Assembly (NCBI GenBank): GCA_016205995.1
Contig: JACQSJ010000049.1
Location: 1-6,737 of the forward strand
Direction of reading: 5' to 3'
Length of the DNA: 6,737 bases
From: Candidatus Uhrbacteria bacterium
GTDB taxonomy: Bacteria > Patescibacteriota > Patescibacteriia > UBA9934 > GWF2-40-263
This document shows positions 1-5,951 of this stretch, one piece after another. Under the pieces are notes generated by a model. It was not told the origin of the DNA. It saw only the letters and a list, made by a program, of their open reading frames with translations, and ran no database searches. The position numbers and the translations under genes were made by a program. Positions within the stretch are counted from its first letter, which is position 1. Every line of letters starts with the position of its first letter.

Positions 1-202
1 AAAATAGCGTGTTCGCTGGGTTCGTCACGGCTTGACGCTTTGCTGGTAACCCAACCAAACGCTCGCCTGCTTTGTTGGTCGCAATCATAGAAGGCGTGGT
101 GCGGGCACCTTCTTTGTTTTCCAAGACCTTTGGTTGACCTCCTTCAATGATGGCCATGCAGGAGTTGGTCGTTCCAAGGTCAATTCCGAGAATCTTTGGC
201 AT
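1..202 (-). CDS. dnaK: Hsp70 chaperone DnaK, N-terminal part (cut by window edge)
   Basis: Only the first 67 or so residues are present; the gene continues beyond the left edge. DnaK is the ATP-dependent cytoplasmic Hsp70 chaperone that binds unfolded polypeptides, working with DnaJ and GrpE. The visible N-terminus has the Hsp70 phosphate-1 loop GIDLGTTNS (residues 6-14), followed by the conserved stretch VLENKEGARTTPSMIA and then GLPAKRQAVTNP, all in the usual order and spacing for the ATPase domain. The start is the ATG at 200-202, 17 nt after the grpE stop. No Shine-Dalgarno sequence precedes it (the upstream bases read ACTTTACTTCCT), so translation may depend on coupling to grpE or on an SD-independent route. 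It is the third gene of the hrcA-grpE-dnaK operon and should be under CIRCE/HrcA control. Identity is certain from the motif. Confidence 0.97.
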   Translation of the reverse strand, partial: MPKILGIDLGTTNSCMAIIEGGQPKVLENKEGARTTPSMIATNKAGERLVGLPAKRQAVTNPANTLF

Positions 203-219
203 AGGAAGTAAAGTTGCTT

Positions 220-693
220 TTAGTTTTTGTTGTTAATGATGACCTTTGCCGGTCGAACGATTCGATCACCGAGTTTCCACCCGCGTGTCACGACTTCGAG
301 TATTTCCTGATCGGCTTTATCTTCTTCGCTTCGTTCTCCGCCTGCGTCGTGAAGGTGAGTGCTAAAGATCTCACCGACCACCCCATAGGCCTCAAGTCCC
401 ATCTCGCGCATAACTCCCTCAAGCTGGCTTTTCACATGCATGAGACCCTTCAGCCAGACCTCCAGTTCCTTGCTCATTCCTTCCGGCTGAAACTTCGCAG
501 CCTGATCGAAGTTATCGAGAACCCCGATGAGTTGATACGCCACATCTTGCTTCACTCGTGTGCGAATCTCTGTCCGTTCACGAGCCAGATCCTTCTGGAG
601 GTTATCGTAGTCGGCCAGGGCGCGTTTCCACCCCGCAAGATACTCATCACACTTCTCGCAAGAAGTTGGTTGTGGTGTTTGTTCTTCTGACAT
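220..693 (-). CDS. grpE: GrpE, nucleotide-exchange factor for DnaK
   Basis: A 157-residue GrpE, shorter than the roughly 200 residues of the E. coli protein because the acidic N-terminal tail is reduced. GrpE dimers release ADP from DnaK and so drive its substrate cycle in the cytoplasm. Residues 16-60 form the long dimer helix (DEYLAGWKRALADYDNLQKD, then R-rich and VLDNFDQA). The C-terminal beta domain carries the family signature: G107-EIFSTHLHDA, then EILEVVTRGWKLGDRIVRPA at 130-149 and a V-rich final strand. A Cys-x-x-Cys pair (C12, C15) lies just before the helix; its role is unknown. The ATG is 2 nt after the hrcA stop codon (TAA-CT-ATG) with no Shine-Dalgarno visible, which points to translational coupling with hrcA. 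The gene lies between hrcA and dnaK, the standard order. Confidence 0.97.
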   Translation of the reverse strand: MSEEQTPQPTSCEKCDEYLAGWKRALADYDNLQKDLARERTEIRTRVKQDVAYQLIGVLDNFDQAAKFQPEGMSKELEVWLKGLMHVKSQLEGVMREMGLEAYGVVGEIFSTHLHDAGGERSEEDKADQEILEVVTRGWKLGDRIVRPAKVIINNKN

Positions 694-695
694 AG

Positions 696-1394
696 TTATT
701 CAAAATATTCATCAATGACTTCCTTGGCGCGTTCGATCAGAGCAAGGTTCCGCGAGTAGTCCATACGCAGTGGCCCGACAAGACCGAGTAGTCCTTGGGT
801 GTGTTCATCAATGTTGTACCGCACCAGGATCGTCGCCATTTCCTGGCCGAATGGATTCCCTGAGCCAATAAACACTTGCGGCCCCTCCGGAAGCTGGCGG
901 TACATCCGCTGCATCACCTCATCAAACTGGTCGACCATGGCTGAAAGCGTTTGCATCACCTCTGGATCGTGGAAGTCTGGTTTGTGAAAGAGGTTGGAGA
1001 CACCCGTGTAGTACGTCCACTTGGGGTCGATCGCCACGATCGCCGTCTCCCCGGAGATCTCGACGAGTTTCTTAGCCATGCTCTTGAGTGTTGCTTCTGT
1101 ATCTTTCGCGTGGGTCGTGGACTGAAACGGTGTCCCATCGACGACAAATTTCTTATCGCGTAAGTACTGGAGGTAGTAGAGATACCCCTGCTCGGTCGGG
1201 ATGCGGCCAGCGGACGTGTGCGGAGATCGAAGAAACCCATCGGCTTCCAGTCCTGCAAGCTCGTTGCGCACCGTGGCGTCAGATACTCCCAGTTGGTACT
1301 GCTCGTTGAGATACTTCGATCCAACCGCCTGGGCCGTGCGGATATAGTCCTCGATTACCAGTTTCAAGATAATCTCTGTACGAGAATCCAACAT
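696..1394 (-). CDS. hrcA: HrcA, heat-inducible transcription repressor (short form)
   Basis: HrcA binds the CIRCE operator and represses class I heat-shock genes. The N-terminal winged helix is intact: helix-turn-helix around VSDATVRNELAGLEADGFL (37-55) and the family hallmark HTSAGRIPTEQGY (59-71). The C-terminal part also matches the family: GVSNLF at 131-136 followed by PDFHDPEV, VFIGSGNPFGQEMA (174-187) and GPLRMDYSRNLALIE (207-221). The protein has 232 residues against about 340 in typical HrcA. Because both ends are conserved, the missing roughly 100 residues must come from the middle, between AIVAIDP (118-124) and GVSNLF, where the inserted dimerisation domain normally sits. The start is the ATG at 1392-1394, 7 nt after the CIRCE box. 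The only SD-like sequence, GGAG at 1408-1411, lies inside the operator and is about 13 nt from the ATG, so SD-dependent initiation is doubtful. First gene of hrcA-grpE-dnaK. Confidence 0.96.
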   Translation of the reverse strand: MLDSRTEIILKLVIEDYIRTAQAVGSKYLNEQYQLGVSDATVRNELAGLEADGFLRSPHTSAGRIPTEQGYLYYLQYLRDKKFVVDGTPFQSTTHAKDTEATLKSMAKKLVEISGETAIVAIDPKWTYYTGVSNLFHKPDFHDPEVMQTLSAMVDQFDEVMQRMYRQLPEGPQVFIGSGNPFGQEMATILVRYNIDEHTQGLLGLVGPLRMDYSRNLALIERAKEVIDEYFE

Positions 1395-1401
1395 AAAAAT
1401 A

Positions 1402-1428
1402 TTAGCACTCCGTATTATAGAGTGCTAA
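1402..1428. promoter_or_regulatory. CIRCE operator (HrcA binding site)
   Basis: A perfect CIRCE inverted repeat: TTAGCACTC (1402-1410), a 9-nt spacer, and GAGTGCTAA (1420-1428). This matches the family consensus in both arms and in spacer length. The spacer contains the -10 box of the hrcA promoter, so bound HrcA would block RNA polymerase directly. It supports autoregulation of hrcA-grpE-dnaK. Confidence 0.98.
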
Positions 1429-1441
1429 TTCACGATGTCAA
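1414..1441 (-). promoter_or_regulatory. hrcA operon promoter, consensus sigma-70 type
   Basis: On the minus strand there is a perfect -35 TTGACA (1436-1441) and a perfect -10 TATAAT (1414-1419), separated by 16 nt. The -10 lies in the CIRCE spacer. Transcription should start near 1407, which leaves a leader of only about 12 nt before the hrcA ATG. The -35 contains the TGA stop codon (1438-1440) of the phosphatase gene upstream. Confidence 0.93.
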
Positions 1442-3225
1442 CCTCTCTTTGATGCGGCATCCGAAGCCACCTGCCTTTTCTGGATCTGCTCAATGAGGTC
1501 TGCCTCATCGCGATACGACTCTTGGCGTTCTTTCGCACGATGGTAGTCCTCGATGGCCTGAGTCATCCTTTGACGAGCCTGCTCCGCCGCATAGAGTTGC
1601 TCAAAAAGTCTCTCATTCACCTCCTGGGCCTTTACTCGCACCCGCTTGATCGCTCCAGACGTCTCCTTCATGAGAACCACCATACCGTCACGATCAAACG
1701 CAATCACCCTGAATCCATCCTCCATGGCCCCCGCCGCAATCTTGGCCGGAAGTTCATCTCCCAATTTCACCAAGAGCCCAGACTGTACGGTCTCAAGTTC
1801 GTAGCGGCTCACCTCCCGTGAGACGCCGCCCGGGCCCCGCACTGCATACGTTTTACTCTGCGGATCGTATCCTGCGATCGTCCACATCTGCCGGTCCAAA
1901 CTTGGTGTCTCAAAATCCTCCCTCCAGACATTCACCCGCTCGCCGGCCTCAAACCGCGGCGGAAGCTGAATGTCAAAGAGATCAAGCTGGGTCTTTTCCA
2001 GATGGTAACGATAGGTGCTTTCTCGTTCCTTGGCGCCCTCGTATGCCGCCATCAATGCGAGCCGCTCAGGCTTAGGAGCAAGCCGGGGCAACGCCTTCAG
2101 CTCCTCGCTCGCGCGAAGAATCTCCTGCCGCGCCCTGCCATGACCCAGACGAATGCGTCCAAGGTCGGCCTCAAGCGTCTCGCGCGTTTTCTGCGTCTGT
2201 GTTTCTGAATGAAGATAGGCTCGATCAGGACCGTGCTCTCCAATCGTATGGACCAAGGCAGCGATGTCGTCCCCTTTCGCTCGTGGGTGCCTACCGTCTA
2301 CGGCCATCCCCATCGCCCCCTGCTGGAGTGAACCCTCCGCCCGCGTGTCATCTTCTTCCTCATGTAACCGCGACTCGATTTGTATTTCTAGAAGCTGATC
2401 GCTCACCCCGTCACTTGCGATCACGAGCCGATCGCCTGGCCGCAGGTCAAGGGTGAACACCGCTTGGTTCTTCGTCGCCAGACCCATGCCAATCGACTTT
2501 GTGATAATGGCTCGCTGTCGAGCATACCCATGCAACGACGGGGGCAGACGCGCCGGGTCTGGCGCCTGATCGATCAGTCTCGCCTGCTCCTTTGTGACCT
2601 CACCCATGTCGACACGGTGCTCCAACGCGCTGTCGTCTCGTGTGACTTGTTTAAGTTTTTCCCCATTGCGCTGGACGTAGATGCGACTATCACCGATGTT
2701 TGTGAAAAAAAGCCGCTGAAGCGTTCCTCCTTTGCCGTCTGGGAGTTCAACCAGTTTGGCAAGCGAGAGTGTTGTCGCCGAGCCCTTAAACTCGGGATTA
2801 GTCACCATGGCCCGAATCCGGGCATCCGCCTGCTCAACGGCAGCGCTCATCTGCGCGGCGACATACGTGGTGATTCGATCCAGAGGACTCTCCCCCTGCC
2901 GTAGCGCTTCCTTGAGGTTGTTCTCGATTGCACGGTCAAGCGTCTCGCCAAGTTTCTCGTACATGACTCGCGCCGTTTCGCGCGAGGCAAGCCAGCCGTT
3001 GGCGCCGGATACTCCATCGGCAACCAAGAACAGTCCCCTCTCACGATTCTTGAGCTTCACGTCCTCGCACACCTCTTTTCGCTCAAGCTTCCCCTTCTCC
3101 TTCAACCCCGTCAATGGCACCAAGCCCTCATGGATCCGCACCCACTCCCGCTCAAACGATTCCAAGTAGACCTCCTTGCTCTGAGGTTGTTCGCGACGCT
3201 GTTCTTGCGAAGAGACGGATGTCAT
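1438..3225 (-). CDS. PP2C-family protein serine/threonine phosphatase with long C-terminal extension
   Basis: A 595-residue protein with no signal peptide or membrane segment, so probably cytoplasmic. Residues about 45-330 form a PP2C (PPM) metal-dependent phosphatase domain, which removes phosphate from Ser/Thr residues. Visible motifs in order: E54-D55, VADGVSG (68-74, metal Asp70), FKGSATT (147-152 region), NIGDSRIYV (176-184), TRDDS, ITKSIGMG (241-248), GDRLVIASDGVSD (264-276, metal Asp272) and KGDDIAALV (317-325, Asp319/320). All expected metal-binding aspartates are present, so it should be active. After it come a charged helical stretch likely to be coiled coil (about 342-415), a beta-rich part with GERVNVW, MWTIAGYDPQSKTYAVRG and GFRVIAFDRDGMVVLM (about 427-535), and a final charged helix (538-590). 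I do not recognise this C-terminal module. No partner kinase is in the window. The start ATG at 3223-3225 sits 7 nt after a -10 box, so the mRNA is probably leaderless. The gene ends inside the hrcA -35 box with no terminator, so some read-through into the heat-shock operon is possible. Confidence 0.92.
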   Translation of the reverse strand: MTSVSSQEQRREQPQSKEVYLESFEREWVRIHEGLVPLTGLKEKGKLERKEVCEDVKLKNRERGLFLVADGVSGANGWLASRETARVMYEKLGETLDRAIENNLKEALRQGESPLDRITTYVAAQMSAAVEQADARIRAMVTNPEFKGSATTLSLAKLVELPDGKGGTLQRLFFTNIGDSRIYVQRNGEKLKQVTRDDSALEHRVDMGEVTKEQARLIDQAPDPARLPPSLHGYARQRAIITKSIGMGLATKNQAVFTLDLRPGDRLVIASDGVSDQLLEIQIESRLHEEEDDTRAEGSLQQGAMGMAVDGRHPRAKGDDIAALVHTIGEHGPDRAYLHSETQTQKTRETLEADLGRIRLGHGRARQEILRASEELKALPRLAPKPERLALMAAYEGAKERESTYRYHLEKTQLDLFDIQLPPRFEAGERVNVWREDFETPSLDRQMWTIAGYDPQSKTYAVRGPGGVSREVSRYELETVQSGLLVKLGDELPAKIAAGAMEDGFRVIAFDRDGMVVLMKETSGAIKRVRVKAQEVNERLFEQLYAAEQARQRMTQAIEDYHRAKERQESYRDEADLIEQIQKRQVASDAASKRG

Positions 3226-3241
3226 GACAACTATTTTAGCA
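3226..3241 (-). promoter_or_regulatory. Extended -10 promoter of the PP2C gene (leaderless)
   Basis: The minus strand reads TGCTAAAAT just upstream of the gene: a -10 hexamer TAAAAT (3233-3238, one mismatch to TATAAT) preceded by the TGn extension. No good -35 is seen at 16-18 nt. The -10 ends 7 nt before the ATG, so the predicted start of transcription is at or within 1-2 nt of the start codon. The promoter directly abuts the terminator of the preceding transcript. Confidence 0.7.
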
Positions 3242-3242
3242 C

Positions 3243-3273
3243 AAATATAAAACCCGCCGTCTCAGACAGCGGG
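3243..3273 (-). terminator. Rho-independent terminator of the two-gene unit at 3262-4094
   Basis: On the minus strand CCCGCTGTC (3265-3273) pairs with GACGGCGGG (3253-3261) through nine base pairs, including one U-G wobble, around a 3-nt loop TGA (3262-3264). It is followed by TTTTATATTT. The loop is exactly the stop codon of the upstream 123-residue gene, so the 5' arm of the stem is coding sequence (Pro-Ala-Val). Confidence 0.9.
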
Positions 3274-3633
3274 TACGCGCGGAACGCGGCGCCAGGCAGA
3301 GCCAAACCAGAAGTGAACTCCGTGTGGCAGCGGTGGTGCGGACGGGTCGACGTTCTCGAAGGTCTTCCAACCCCCCAGGCAGAGGCGATAGGAATCCCCG
3401 TCGAGCTCCGACACGACGCTCACATGGGAGGCGAACGCCCCGTCGAAGGCGACAAGGATAACCCGCATCCTGCCGAGGACTTCAAGCGGGATTCGCCCCT
3501 GCGTGTGGATGTCCAGAATCGGGAACCCGCGGTCATTGGGCAAACCGCCATGACTCAGGATCCGATCAAGGATCCTCTGGGCGAACGCGGGAGTGACCAT
3601 GAGCTCGCGCACGCCCGCGGGGCGCGGGACCAT
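3262..3633 (-). CDS. Hypothetical protein, 123 residues
   Basis: An unrecognised small protein. It has no signal peptide or membrane segment. It looks like a compact mixed alpha/beta domain: a helix TPAFAQRILDRILSHGG (14-30), then GFPILDIHTQGRIPLEVLG, strands MRVILVAFDGAF and SHVSVVSELDGDSYRLCLGG, and an aromatic end HGVHFWFGSAW (105-114). The frame stays open upstream to 3975, but that part is Arg/Pro-rich and overlaps the signal-peptide gene in another frame, so I take it as a shadow. I chose the ATG at 3631-3633, 11 nt after the preceding stop; a second in-frame ATG at 3598-3600 is also possible. Neither has a strong Shine-Dalgarno sequence. It is probably co-transcribed with the secreted-protein gene and ends in the loop of the shared terminator. 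No function can be assigned. Confidence 0.65.
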   Translation of the reverse strand: MVPRPAGVRELMVTPAFAQRILDRILSHGGLPNDRGFPILDIHTQGRIPLEVLGRMRVILVAFDGAFASHVSVVSELDGDSYRLCLGGWKTFENVDPSAPPLPHGVHFWFGSAWRRVPRVPAV

Positions 3634-3644
3634 GGTTCTCGAGC

Positions 3645-4094
3645 TCACGGCTCGCGCGGGAGGAACACCACCCGGGTGTTGGTGAGGTCGCCACAGACCT
3701 TTGCGAAGATGCCACCGGACGGCGCGATGTGCTCGCCGTTCCTGGCGCGTTCTTCGACCTGCTGCTTGGACGCCCCCTTCACCTGCGCCGTCGCGATCGC
3801 GACGAGGTTGTCGCCCGGACTCACGAGCATGAAGCTCGACTCGGCCCAGTCGCCGATGCGATCGTCGTGCTTGAGGACGAAGCGGTACTCGAGGGTGTAC
3901 TGACCGAGGCGGCGCTCGCTCTGCTGGCGCAGTCCGGTCTGGACGCAGATCCCCAGCGCGCGGCCGGGTCCCCACACCTGACCGTCATGGACGACCTCGA
4001 CGATCGTCGGATCACCGGCGTTGGCGACAAGCGCTTGGACGCCGACGAGGAAGAACACGATCATGACCATGAAGGTCTTCGGGAAGGACCACAT
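3645..4094 (-). CDS. Hypothetical exported protein, 149 residues
   Basis: An unrecognised protein with a clear N-terminal signal peptide: basic start MWSFPK, hydrophobic core FMVMIVFFLVGVQALV, and an Ala-x-Ala cleavage site at A24-N-A26 before GDP. The mature part, about 123 residues, looks mainly beta (VEVVHDGQVWG, QYTLEYRFVLKH, SSFMLVSPGDNLVAIATAQV) with two cysteines (C50, C134) that could form a disulfide outside the cytoplasm. The frame is open to 4139, but the ATG at 4092-4094 is chosen because AGGAGA lies 6 nt upstream (4101-4106) and because it puts the signal peptide at the true N-terminus. A promoter overlaps the end of the antiporter gene. The downstream 123-residue gene starts 11 nt after the stop, so the two form a unit that ends in one terminator. 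GC-rich codon use looks stronger than in the antiporter and heat-shock genes (by eye). Confidence 0.8.
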   Translation of the reverse strand: MWSFPKTFMVMIVFFLVGVQALVANAGDPTIVEVVHDGQVWGPGRALGICVQTGLRQQSERRLGQYTLEYRFVLKHDDRIGDWAESSFMLVSPGDNLVAIATAQVKGASKQQVEERARNGEHIAPSGGIFAKVCGDLTNTRVVFLPREP

Positions 4095-4163
4095 GTTGCC
4101 TCTCCTGCGATCTGGGTGCGAGACCCGAAAATCGCCCATGTCTCTCTTGATCGAGAGGTGTGG

Positions 4164-4192
4164 AAGTTACGCTTTTTTCGCTGTTCTGTCAA
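4164..4192 (-). promoter_or_regulatory. Candidate promoter of the exported-protein gene, inside the antiporter 3' end
   Basis: On the minus strand a perfect -35 TTGACA (4187-4192) is followed after 17 nt by TAACTT (4164-4169), which keeps the first T and A and the last T of the -10 consensus. The TAA in this -10 is the stop codon of the antiporter gene. The predicted start near 4157 would leave a leader of about 60 nt, beginning with a small inverted repeat CTCTC/GAGAG (4142-4157). Confidence 0.6.
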
Positions 4193-5864
4193 GAAATCCA
4201 GGCTCATGAGCCAGTTTCTTGACCAAAGATTCCCATGAACGTTTTGTCGTTTTTGAACGCTGGAGCATCTCCGAAAACTTCTGCCCGCTCAAGACCGGCG
4301 GGATGATGACAAAGGTGGCGCCTAGCTCATAACAGCGTTGAGCCTCCTCGTCCGTATGGACCGAGACAATCACCACGCCCTCAAAACCTCGACTGTGCAG
4401 GAACGTCAGAAGCGCGGTACTGATGGCAACATCAGGGATGGTCGAGATGATGAGGCGCGCCTTGTCCGCCTTAATCTCCTCCAAAAAGTTCTCGTCACCC
4501 ACGTCCCCGTATACGCCCGGTTCCCGAAGTTCCGCCAGCTCGCGCACCGCAACAGGATCGAAGTCAACCACGGCATAGGACTGCTTCAACTTCTTCAGTG
4601 TGGGCAGGAGCTCAACGCCAGTACGATGGAATCCAAAGAGGAGGATCTTTACGGCGGCGCGTTCGCGGCGCATTTCCGACGGGAGCGACGAGTGAGGTTC
4701 AAGCCAATGGAAGAGTCCATGCAGGGACTGAAAGATTCGCTCGTTGTGCTCGATGAGGTAGGAACTCGCCGCAATGGTGATGAGACCAACGGTTGTCGCG
4801 AGTCCCAGAATACTCTCGTCCAGGTGTCCCAGGCTCGTCCCAACGATAAGCACGATAAACGAGAACTCGGAAATCTGCGCCACGGTCGTCCCGCACAGGA
4901 AGCCTGTGCGCGGGTGGTAGCCCAAGAGCCGCATGATGAACATGGCGATAAAGGGATTGCAAAAAAGGATGAAGAGGCTGAAGACGATCGAGGGAACCAG
5001 GGTCATGGAGAACCCGTCGACCCCCAGCCTCGTTCCCAGGACGATGAAGAAGATCACGAGGAAGAAGTCGCGCAACGGGCGGATACGGGCATTGATCTCG
5101 CGATAGTAAACCGAGGAAGAGAGCGTGATGCCGGCGATGAGCGCGCCGATCTCCACACCAAACCCGAAGAAGACGAGAACGCCTGCCACGAGGAAGCACC
5201 AGGCCACCGCGAAGATGAACAAGAGCTCCTGGGACTTTGCGACGTACTTCAGGGCCGGGGGCAAGAGCTTGGCAGAGATGAACCAGAAGACGGGAACAAG
5301 CATGGCGACCTTGAGAACTGTGGTGAGGACGACCGTCTGGATGCTCGCCCCCGTGCCGATGGAGGAAAGACCCAACAGGATAAGCATGGCGATGAAGTCC
5401 TGTACAAGCAGAAAACCCACAGAGATGCGGCCATAGAGGGTGTCCAGATCCTCCTTGTCCATGAGGAGCTTCACGATGATGATCGTCGAGGAGAACGAGA
5501 AGGCGACTCCCAAGTAGGCGCTCGTGAGTGGGTCAAAGTTGAGCAGAAGCCCGATCAGGAATCCGCACACAGACGTGAAGAGGACTTGCCCCACGCCGGT
5601 TGCCAGCGCGATGCCACCGACGTCTTTCACGCTTTTCCAATTGAGCCCCAGTCCCACCGTGAACAATAAAAACGCCACGCCGATTTGCGACATGGTCTCA
5701 AAGACCTCCGGGGAATTCGTGAGCGCCAACAGGCTTGGTCCGGCAACGACGCCAGTGAGGATGTAGGCAATGATGAGCGGCTGGCGCAGACGATAAACCA
5801 CCATCGATAGCACCGCCGCGATGACGAGCACGATCCCGATCTCAAAAAACAATTCCTCCAGCAT
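4167..5864 (-). CDS. KefB/KefC-type cation:proton antiporter (CPA2) with RCK domain
   Basis: A 565-residue inner-membrane monovalent cation:proton antiporter of the CPA2 family, likely exchanging K+ or Na+ for H+. Residues 1-375 hold about 12 hydrophobic segments. The core pattern matches the family: IAYILTGVVAGPSLL (32-46), FLLFTVGLGLNW, FSFSSTIIIVKLLMDK, then GRISVGFLLVQDFIAML with the Gln155-Asp156 pair expected at the ion site, GALIAGITLSSS and FFIVLGTRLGVD. After a linker, 405-530 is a TrkA-N/RCK Rossmann domain (KILLFGFHRTG, VVDFDP with acidic D434/D436, GDVGDENFLEE, LIISTIPD). The glycine motif reads GFHRTG, with His413 replacing the usual middle Gly. There is no RCK-C domain after it. 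The frame runs open to 6503 but the extra part lies antisense to another gene; the ATG at 5862-5864 begins the first membrane helix and follows a strong -10. Substrate cannot be told from sequence. Confidence 0.93.
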   Translation of the reverse strand: MLEELFFEIGIVLVIAAVLSMVVYRLRQPLIIAYILTGVVAGPSLLALTNSPEVFETMSQIGVAFLLFTVGLGLNWKSVKDVGGIALATGVGQVLFTSVCGFLIGLLLNFDPLTSAYLGVAFSFSSTIIIVKLLMDKEDLDTLYGRISVGFLLVQDFIAMLILLGLSSIGTGASIQTVVLTTVLKVAMLVPVFWFISAKLLPPALKYVAKSQELLFIFAVAWCFLVAGVLVFFGFGVEIGALIAGITLSSSVYYREINARIRPLRDFFLVIFFIVLGTRLGVDGFSMTLVPSIVFSLFILFCNPFIAMFIMRLLGYHPRTGFLCGTTVAQISEFSFIVLIVGTSLGHLDESILGLATTVGLITIAASSYLIEHNERIFQSLHGLFHWLEPHSSLPSEMRRERAAVKILLFGFHRTGVELLPTLKKLKQSYAVVDFDPVAVRELAELREPGVYGDVGDENFLEEIKADKARLIISTIPDVAISTALLTFLHSRGFEGVVIVSVHTDEEAQRCYELGATFVIIPPVLSGQKFSEMLQRSKTTKRSWESLVKKLAHEPGFLDRTAKKA

Positions 5865-5879
5865 GAGGAAATTATAACA
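5865..5879 (-). promoter_or_regulatory. Extended -10 promoter of the antiporter gene (leaderless)
   Basis: The minus strand reads TGTTATAAT: a perfect -10 TATAAT (5871-5876) with the TGn extension. Only 6 nt (TTCCTC) separate it from the ATG, so transcription should begin at the start codon itself. The -35 region has no good match, as is common for extended -10 promoters. No Shine-Dalgarno sequence is present between promoter and ATG. Confidence 0.78.
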
Positions 5880-5892
5880 CAGCTTTGCCAGG

Positions 5893-5921
5893 TTGACGTC
5901 CGGATCGGGCGAGCGTAGCCT
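5893..5921 (+). promoter_or_regulatory. Possible promoter of the plus-strand gene at 5952
   Basis: A -35-like TTGACG (5893-5898) is followed after 17 nt by TAGCCT (5916-5921), which matches only three of six -10 positions. It lies in the 87-nt divergent gap between the antiporter and the plus-strand gene. The -35 is good and the -10 weak, so this is tentative. Confidence 0.35.
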
Positions 5922-5951
5922 CTTTGATAGCGGAACCAAGGGAGGCACGCT

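Noticed and set aside
3130..3903. 257-residue plus-strand open frame
   Set aside because: Runs antisense across the phosphatase start, a terminator and two minus-strand genes, with no SD and no recognisable domain.
3634..3975. Upstream part of the 237-residue minus-strand frame
   Set aside because: Arg/Pro/Ala-rich and overlaps the signal-peptide gene in another frame; only the part after 3633 looks like a protein.
4142..4157. Inverted repeat CTCTC/GAGAG as a terminator for the antiporter gene
   Set aside because: Only five base pairs and no U tract on the minus strand; at most a small hairpin at the start of the next mRNA.
4338..5669. 443-residue plus-strand open frame
   Set aside because: It is antisense to the antiporter and has a low-complexity composition rich in Asp, Glu, Arg and His, typical of a shadow of hydrophobic codons.
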